Assembly: GCA_006503475.1 (NCBI GenBank)
Contig: RSEH01000063.1
Coordinates: forward strand, 62,001 to 126,000
DNA: 64,000 nt
Reading direction: 5' to 3'
Origin: Stentor roeselii
Lineage: Eukaryota; Ciliophora; Heterotrichea; Heterotrichida; Stentoridae
In this document: positions 62,501-64,000 of the stretch, in pieces
How positions within the stretch are numbered: position 1 is the stretch's first letter
Layout of the letters: every line of letters starts with the position of its first letter
Position numbers and translations under genes: made by a program
Notes under the pieces: generated by a model
What the model saw: the letters and a program-made list of their open reading frames with translations, nothing else
Database searches by the model: none
What the model was told of the DNA's origin: nothing

Positions 62501-64000
62501 ATGATCTTTTTCATATGTTTTCCTCATCTTTTCCTAGCATTTCCCGTAACTTTCATTCCTGATACAAAGTCTCCTCCAGCAGCGCGAAGTGAAGCATTTA
62601 TGGACTACTTACAAACCAGGTCATCTTTAATAATCTTCGGAGGGTGGAACGGCGAAACATTATTCAATGATCTCTGGGAATTTTCCATACTTTCTTTCAC
62701 CTGGTCAAAAACCCTATCATCATCATTCGAGATTCCACGTAATCTTTAAAAAGAGCCAAGAAGCAGCTTTGGAGGATTTTCTAGTCCAAGTGAGTCGAAG
62801 ATCTTTATTTTTGGAGGAATGACTTCATCAGGACCTGAGAATGATTTCTGGGAATTTGATTTCAACAGCATGAAATGGGAGAAGATTAAAACATTTTCAA
62901 CACCTTCTCCTCGTAATTGGTTTGGATTTACTTCTTATTCTATGTTCGGTACGATTTTCTTTATAGTGCAAGGCGGGTCTACTTTAATTGGAACTGTTAA
63001 TGAAATGTTCAGGTGAGAGATGAATAGATTGAATTTCACTAGTCTTCAATGGGAAAAACTTCCTGGAAATGGAGAAATTCCTGAATCTAGTGATGGACCT
63101 GTCTTGGAGTTTTATGAAGGAAAGATTTTGCAAGCTGCTGGAAATCCTGTTGGTGGAAAGGCTTGTTTACCTTACTTGTACAGCTACTCTCTTGAAAATC
63201 TTGAATGGTCTGTTATTTCGGATAAAGAAAGCTCGTTTGAATGTGTAGGACTAACTCAAAGTTATATTTACCAGAACGAGTTATTTATTGTATTTGGCTG
63301 GAATTACCTAAAAAATAACGACTCTACTGATTTGTACAAGATAAATCTTGTGAATGAGAATAAAAAGTGGGAAAAACTTAGTATTTGGCCTGAACTTGCT
63401 GGAGATGCTTTTTGTTTTACAGTAGTTGGAAACTTTGGGTACTTTTTCGGAGGGTTTAGTTTAACTCTTCAAGTTCATACTAATAAAATCAGCAAGATTC
63501 AGCTTGAAAATCTTCTTCATTTTCCTTTAAACCACAATTTTTTAATACCAAAGCCCAGAGCCTTGCATTCAATGGTTGTTTTAAACACGAAACTTTATGT
63601 CTTTGGAGGAGTTGACTCTAGTTTGCTTTTTAATGATCTTTGGACTTTTGATATCTTGAATAACCTGTGGGAACAAGTCTTGGTGAAAGGAGATGTTCCA
63701 GCTCCAAGACATTCTCATGCAGCTAATTCTGAGGGTGATACTTTTGTTGTCTGGGGAGGGGAAGGGTTGAATGGATTATTAGATGATATGTTTATTTTTA
63801 ACTCAATTACTGAAACCTGGACACAGCTTACCTCTTCATCATCAATTAAACCCAGTCCAGCAGCAGGAGCTTGTTTGGCTTTAAAAAACTTTAAAGTTTA
63901 CATCTACGGAGGTAAAAGAAACTCAAACGTTTCTAATGAGCTCTGGGTTTACAATATCGGAAGCAACTCATTTCAACTCTTGTCATTCGGTCCTGTTAAG
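62501..64000 (+). CDS. Second Kelch-repeat secreted/membrane protein, cut by window edge, two 15-nt introns
   Basis: After removing introns 62739-62753 (GTAATCTTTAAAAAG) and 63013-63027 (GTGAGAGATGAATAG) the frame is open for 490 codons to the window end. Signal peptide MIFFICFPHLFLAFP, then Kelch repeats (SLIIFGGWNG..NDLWEF, IFIFGGMTSS..NDFWEF, YVFGGVDSS..NDLWTF, FVVWGGEGL, VYIYGGKRN..NELWVY). The joins restore repeats (FEIP|QPRSSFGGF and VNEMF|RLNFTSLQW). Domain order and spacing match the Kelch gene at 24718, so a Cys-rich and TM region probably follows to the right. Confidence 0.88.

Overview
This window looks like macronuclear DNA of a heterotrich ciliate, most likely Stentor or a close relative. 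Three things support that. (1) Breaks in otherwise clear genes are mended exactly by removing 15-nt (once 16-nt) GT...AG segments, and tiny introns of this size are a heterotrich hallmark. (2) The code is standard: TGA ends genes and Trp is TGG, which argues against Blepharisma. (3) Genes are packed to extremes: divergent start codons 7-8 bp apart and same-strand genes 2-22 bp apart. About 30 tiny introns were located by reading across breaks, so several genes below span what would look like two to six separate reading frames. No rRNA, tRNA, CRISPR array, transposon or virus-like element was recognised.

Layout. 1-10764: an edge-truncated minus-strand frame, two unknown genes, a pepsin-type aspartyl protease with three tiny introns, ubiquitin-L40, ribosomal L27, an RRP12-like ribosome-biogenesis factor, a MORN-repeat protein and a small USP deubiquitinase. 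10765-24190: a Polo-like kinase preceded by four telomere-like 8-mers, an EF-hand-like protein, an N-acylated MAP3K-type kinase, a cysteine-rich zinc protein, a second MORN protein, a basic IQ-like protein, a repeat-bearing surface protein, a PUS7/TruD pseudouridine synthase and a tail-anchored coiled-coil protein. 24191-28173: a double RanBP2 zinc finger and a large Kelch membrane protein.

28188-38707 is a run of eleven consecutive minus-strand genes: centrin-like, Dpy-30-like, sulfite oxidase, glutaredoxin-like, Myb/SANT, ATAD5/Elg1-like ATPase, pinin, proteasome chaperone PSMG2, an unknown, a TKL-like kinase, and a second ATAD5-like ATPase. Spacers fall to 2 nt. 39885-52157: an Amt-family protein lacking both channel histidines, two IQ-type proteins, a GOST seven-TM receptor, a possible U11/U12 25K homologue, small unknowns, DNase II, and a doubly acylated ankyrin-like protein. 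52655-62131 is one giant gene (about 3,118 residues): many Ig/filamin-like repeats, a Cys-rich stretch, an REJ-like region and about five polycystin-like TM helices. Its tandem repeats carry 15-nt introns at the same position, two of them with no in-frame stop. A second Kelch protein runs off the right edge.

Themes: ribosome production and RNA processing (L40, L27, RRP12, PUS7, pinin, possibly SNRNP25), ciliary/cortical structure (centrin, MORN, IQ and EF-hand proteins), surface and membrane proteins, and kinases. On a larger scale the strand composition is a sawtooth: 5' flanks and N-terminal coding are G-poor/C-rich, C-terminal coding and 3' flanks are C-poor/G-rich, with abrupt resets inside long genes.
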